From Bacteroidota bacterium (GTDB taxonomy: Bacteria > Bacteroidota > Bacteroidia > Chitinophagales > Chitinophagaceae): 7,084 nucleotides of DNA. Under the pieces are notes generated by a model that had not been told where the DNA came from, did no database searches, and worked only from the letters and a program-made list of their open reading frames with translations. This document shows, in pieces, positions 5,583 through 7,084 of the stretch (positions are counted from its first letter, which is position 1; every line of letters begins with the position of its first letter). Where the stretch lies: assembly GCA_023391895.1 (NCBI GenBank), contig JAEWAC010000111.1, positions 1-7,084 on the forward strand, in the 5' to 3' direction. The position numbers and the translations under genes are program-made.

Positions 5583-6633
5583 TAAGTATTCTGGTTTTCC
5601 GGATATGTCTTGTGGCGCGGTAATGAAGCCGTTCATTGTATAATATCCAGCCACCTATTGCACCAATAGCACTGCCTATTAAAATATCAAAAAAGCGGGC
5701 CGTTATTAAGTCGGTTGGACTAGCCGTTAGCGTACCACCGGATTCAGCCAAAAAAATAGTGAGCACGGTAATGAATACCGCAGCCACCCCGTAGTTGCGT
5801 ACCACCAGCCATTCTACAATAATCTGCAGCAGGATGATACTGATACAAATGGCCAAAAGCGTGGGTTGCAGCAACAGGATGCCCCAGGTAAAACCCAATC
5901 CTATAAACGTTCCTAAAATACGTTGAATGCTCCTTTGCCAAATATGCCGGGTACTCGCTCCCTGCATCACTGCGGCACAGGAGGTAGGCACCCAATAAGG
6001 ATTTTCCAGCTGCAGCAGGTTGGCGATGAGCAGGGCCACGCCCACCATAAAGCCAAAGGTGACTGATTCAACGATGTTGACATATTTGTTCTTCTCAATA
6101 GTAATCACCTTGCTGGCCTGTTTCTGCTGCTTGAACGTCAGCAGGGTGTAGAGCAGCCCCAGCGCACAGGAAATCATCGTTCCAATACCTATATATCCCA
6201 CATTTTGGGGTATGGCTTTTAGGTTAAAGGGCATGCAAATGGCTACAGAAGCAATCATGATAAAGAAAAAATTACCGGGTGGGCGGGTCATTTTTAAATA
6301 GTACAAGGCTATATGCACCACAAAAGCATACAAGCCCAGCACCAGCGAAGCCACAAAAGGATCAAAGCTAAAAAGGCTTCCTGCCGAAAAAGAAACCATG
6401 ATGCCAAAGGAACAAGCCATCAGCGTGATCATTCTGCTGCCTACACCCAGCGAGTGGATATATAAAATCACCAGCCCGGCCATTGAGGCCAGCCTGCCCC
6501 CCTGCAGGTTACCGGTAAAATAGCCGGCCAGTAAAGGAATACCAATGCTAAGGCCTGCCAATACAGGGAAATGCCACTTCCGGTCACTTTTTCGAAACTC
6601 CAAAAGCTGCTGCAGCATTCGGCTACTTATCAT
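5566..6633 (-). CDS. FUSC-family inner-membrane protein (putative transporter)
   Basis: This 355-residue protein has about ten to eleven hydrophobic segments (roughly 22-40, 48-66, 68-88, 91-112, 121-137, 143-165, 190-208, 240-276 as two, 281-296, 312-332) and sits in the inner membrane. The second half carries the FUSC_2-type signature: NPYWVPTSCAAVMQG (211-225) followed by a conserved Arg-rich turn, QRSIQRILGT (233-242), at the start of the next helix. A short cytoplasmic linker (about 167-185, KQQKQASKV) divides the two membrane halves. FUSC proteins are linked to export of aromatic acids such as fusaric acid and to aromatic carboxylic acid efflux, but the substrate here is unknown. An alternative ATG five codons in (6618) is possible. 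It begins 247 bp after the reductase gene, and its 3' end abuts the lipoprotein pseudogene, so its basic tail (SRRR) deserves comparison with homologues. Confidence 0.85.
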   Translation of the reverse strand: MISSRMLQQLLEFRKSDRKWHFPVLAGLSIGIPLLAGYFTGNLQGGRLASMAGLVILYIHSLGVGSRMITLMACSFGIMVSFSAGSLFSFDPFVASLVLGLYAFVVHIALYYLKMTRPPGNFFFIMIASVAICMPFNLKAIPQNVGYIGIGTMISCALGLLYTLLTFKQQKQASKVITIEKNKYVNIVESVTFGFMVGVALLIANLLQLENPYWVPTSCAAVMQGASTRHIWQRSIQRILGTFIGLGFTWGILLLQPTLLAICISIILLQIIVEWLVVRNYGVAAVFITVLTIFLAESGGTLTASPTDLITARFFDILIGSAIGAIGGWILYNERLHYRATRHIRKTRILISRRR

Positions 6634-6880
6634 TTCAGCGGGAAAGTAAAACTTTATTGCATAAGCAGCAGGATAATGCTTGCCCTATGCATCCGTTGCC
6701 TTTAATGCAGAGTAAATACTTTCCAAATAGGGTCACACTCTATTCAAAATGGGAGTAATGGCTACGTAATGATTATTCCTTCCAGGTATGGTCATCCCCG
6801 CTTCAGCAACTTTTATCCCATCCCTATTTTATTTCTTAAAAATCCATTGCTCCTAAACAATCATAGCACATTTTCTTGCC

Positions 6881-7084
6881 TCATGCTAAGGAATAGGTTA
6901 AGGCAACCAGGCCACTGGAATACGTCTTTGTATCGGTTAAGGTTAACGGTATTCTTTCCTTCAGGTTGCTGAAGAGCGGCTTGCCGCCACCCAAAATAAT
7001 GGGGTGGACCGCCAGGCTGATTTCGTCCACCAGGCCCAGGTTCAGTAGGGAGGCGGTAAGGCTGGCCCCTCCAAAGAGCCAGAT
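6881..7084 (-). CDS. RibD C-terminal/DHFR-fold reductase, 3' end only
   Basis: The last 67 codons of a minus-strand gene enter from the right edge and end at TGA (6883-6881). The peptide starts IWLFGGASLT, which is the G-G-A/S nucleotide-binding turn of the RibD C-terminal domain, followed by LGLVDEISLAVHPIILGGGK (16-35), the characteristic L-V-D-E and P-x-x-L-G-G-G motifs, and a final strand ending ALTYSLA. This fits small stand-alone dihydrofolate reductase-family proteins that use NADPH; the actual substrate is unknown and the N-terminal half is outside the window. No clear terminator follows. The 247 bp between its stop and the FUSC start (6634-6880) hold no gene or confident promoter. 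Confidence 0.88.
   Translation of the reverse strand: MWLFGGASLTASLLNLGLVDEISLAVHPIILGGGKPLFSNLKERIPLTLTDTKTYSSGLVALTYSLA

Noticed and set aside
6769..6972. 67-codon plus-strand ORF at the right end
   Set aside because: It is antisense to the reductase C-terminus in its second half and has no recognisable protein features.

Overview
The window reads as chromosome from a Bacteroidota bacterium, most likely near the Chitinophagaceae. The supporting signs are one perfect and several partial matches to the Bacteroidota promoter box TAnnTTTG, starts without a properly spaced Shine-Dalgarno sequence, two lipoproteins with Bacteroidota-style signal peptides, and a secreted M28 peptidase with a PA insert. 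The family-level placement is inference. No integrase, transposase, phage gene, CRISPR array, tRNA or rRNA was seen.

Layout. 1-266: non-coding DNA with a 10-bp direct repeat, two blocks of 7-bp short tandem repeats and a promoter box. 267-2254: two plus-strand genes, rpiB (ribose-5-phosphate isomerase B) and a secreted M28 metallopeptidase, closed by a strong terminator at 2280-2304. 2305-3034: a gene-poor stretch with a second strong terminator, a good promoter candidate at 2549-2578 and a hairpin at 2943-2965. 3035-4378: a plus-strand lipoprotein of the vanadium-dependent haloperoxidase/PAP2 family. 4379-4485: a convergent gap with a perfect 15-bp inverted repeat. 4486-7084: three minus-strand genes, which in transcription order are the 3' end of a RibD/DHFR-fold reductase (cut by the window edge), a FUSC-family membrane protein and a hypothetical lipoprotein. 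The wreck of a second, paralogous copy of that lipoprotein gene lies between the last two.

The genes do not form an obvious pathway. rpiB is housekeeping carbon metabolism; the others act at or outside the cell envelope (secreted peptidase, two lipoproteins, a membrane transporter-like protein). No convincing new multi-gene system is visible. The two best observations are a haloperoxidase-family protein whose P-S-G-H motif has Leu in place of His, one base away from a His codon, and an 82-base stretch that preserves a decayed copy of the neighbouring lipoprotein gene with an in-frame stop and a 7-nt deletion.
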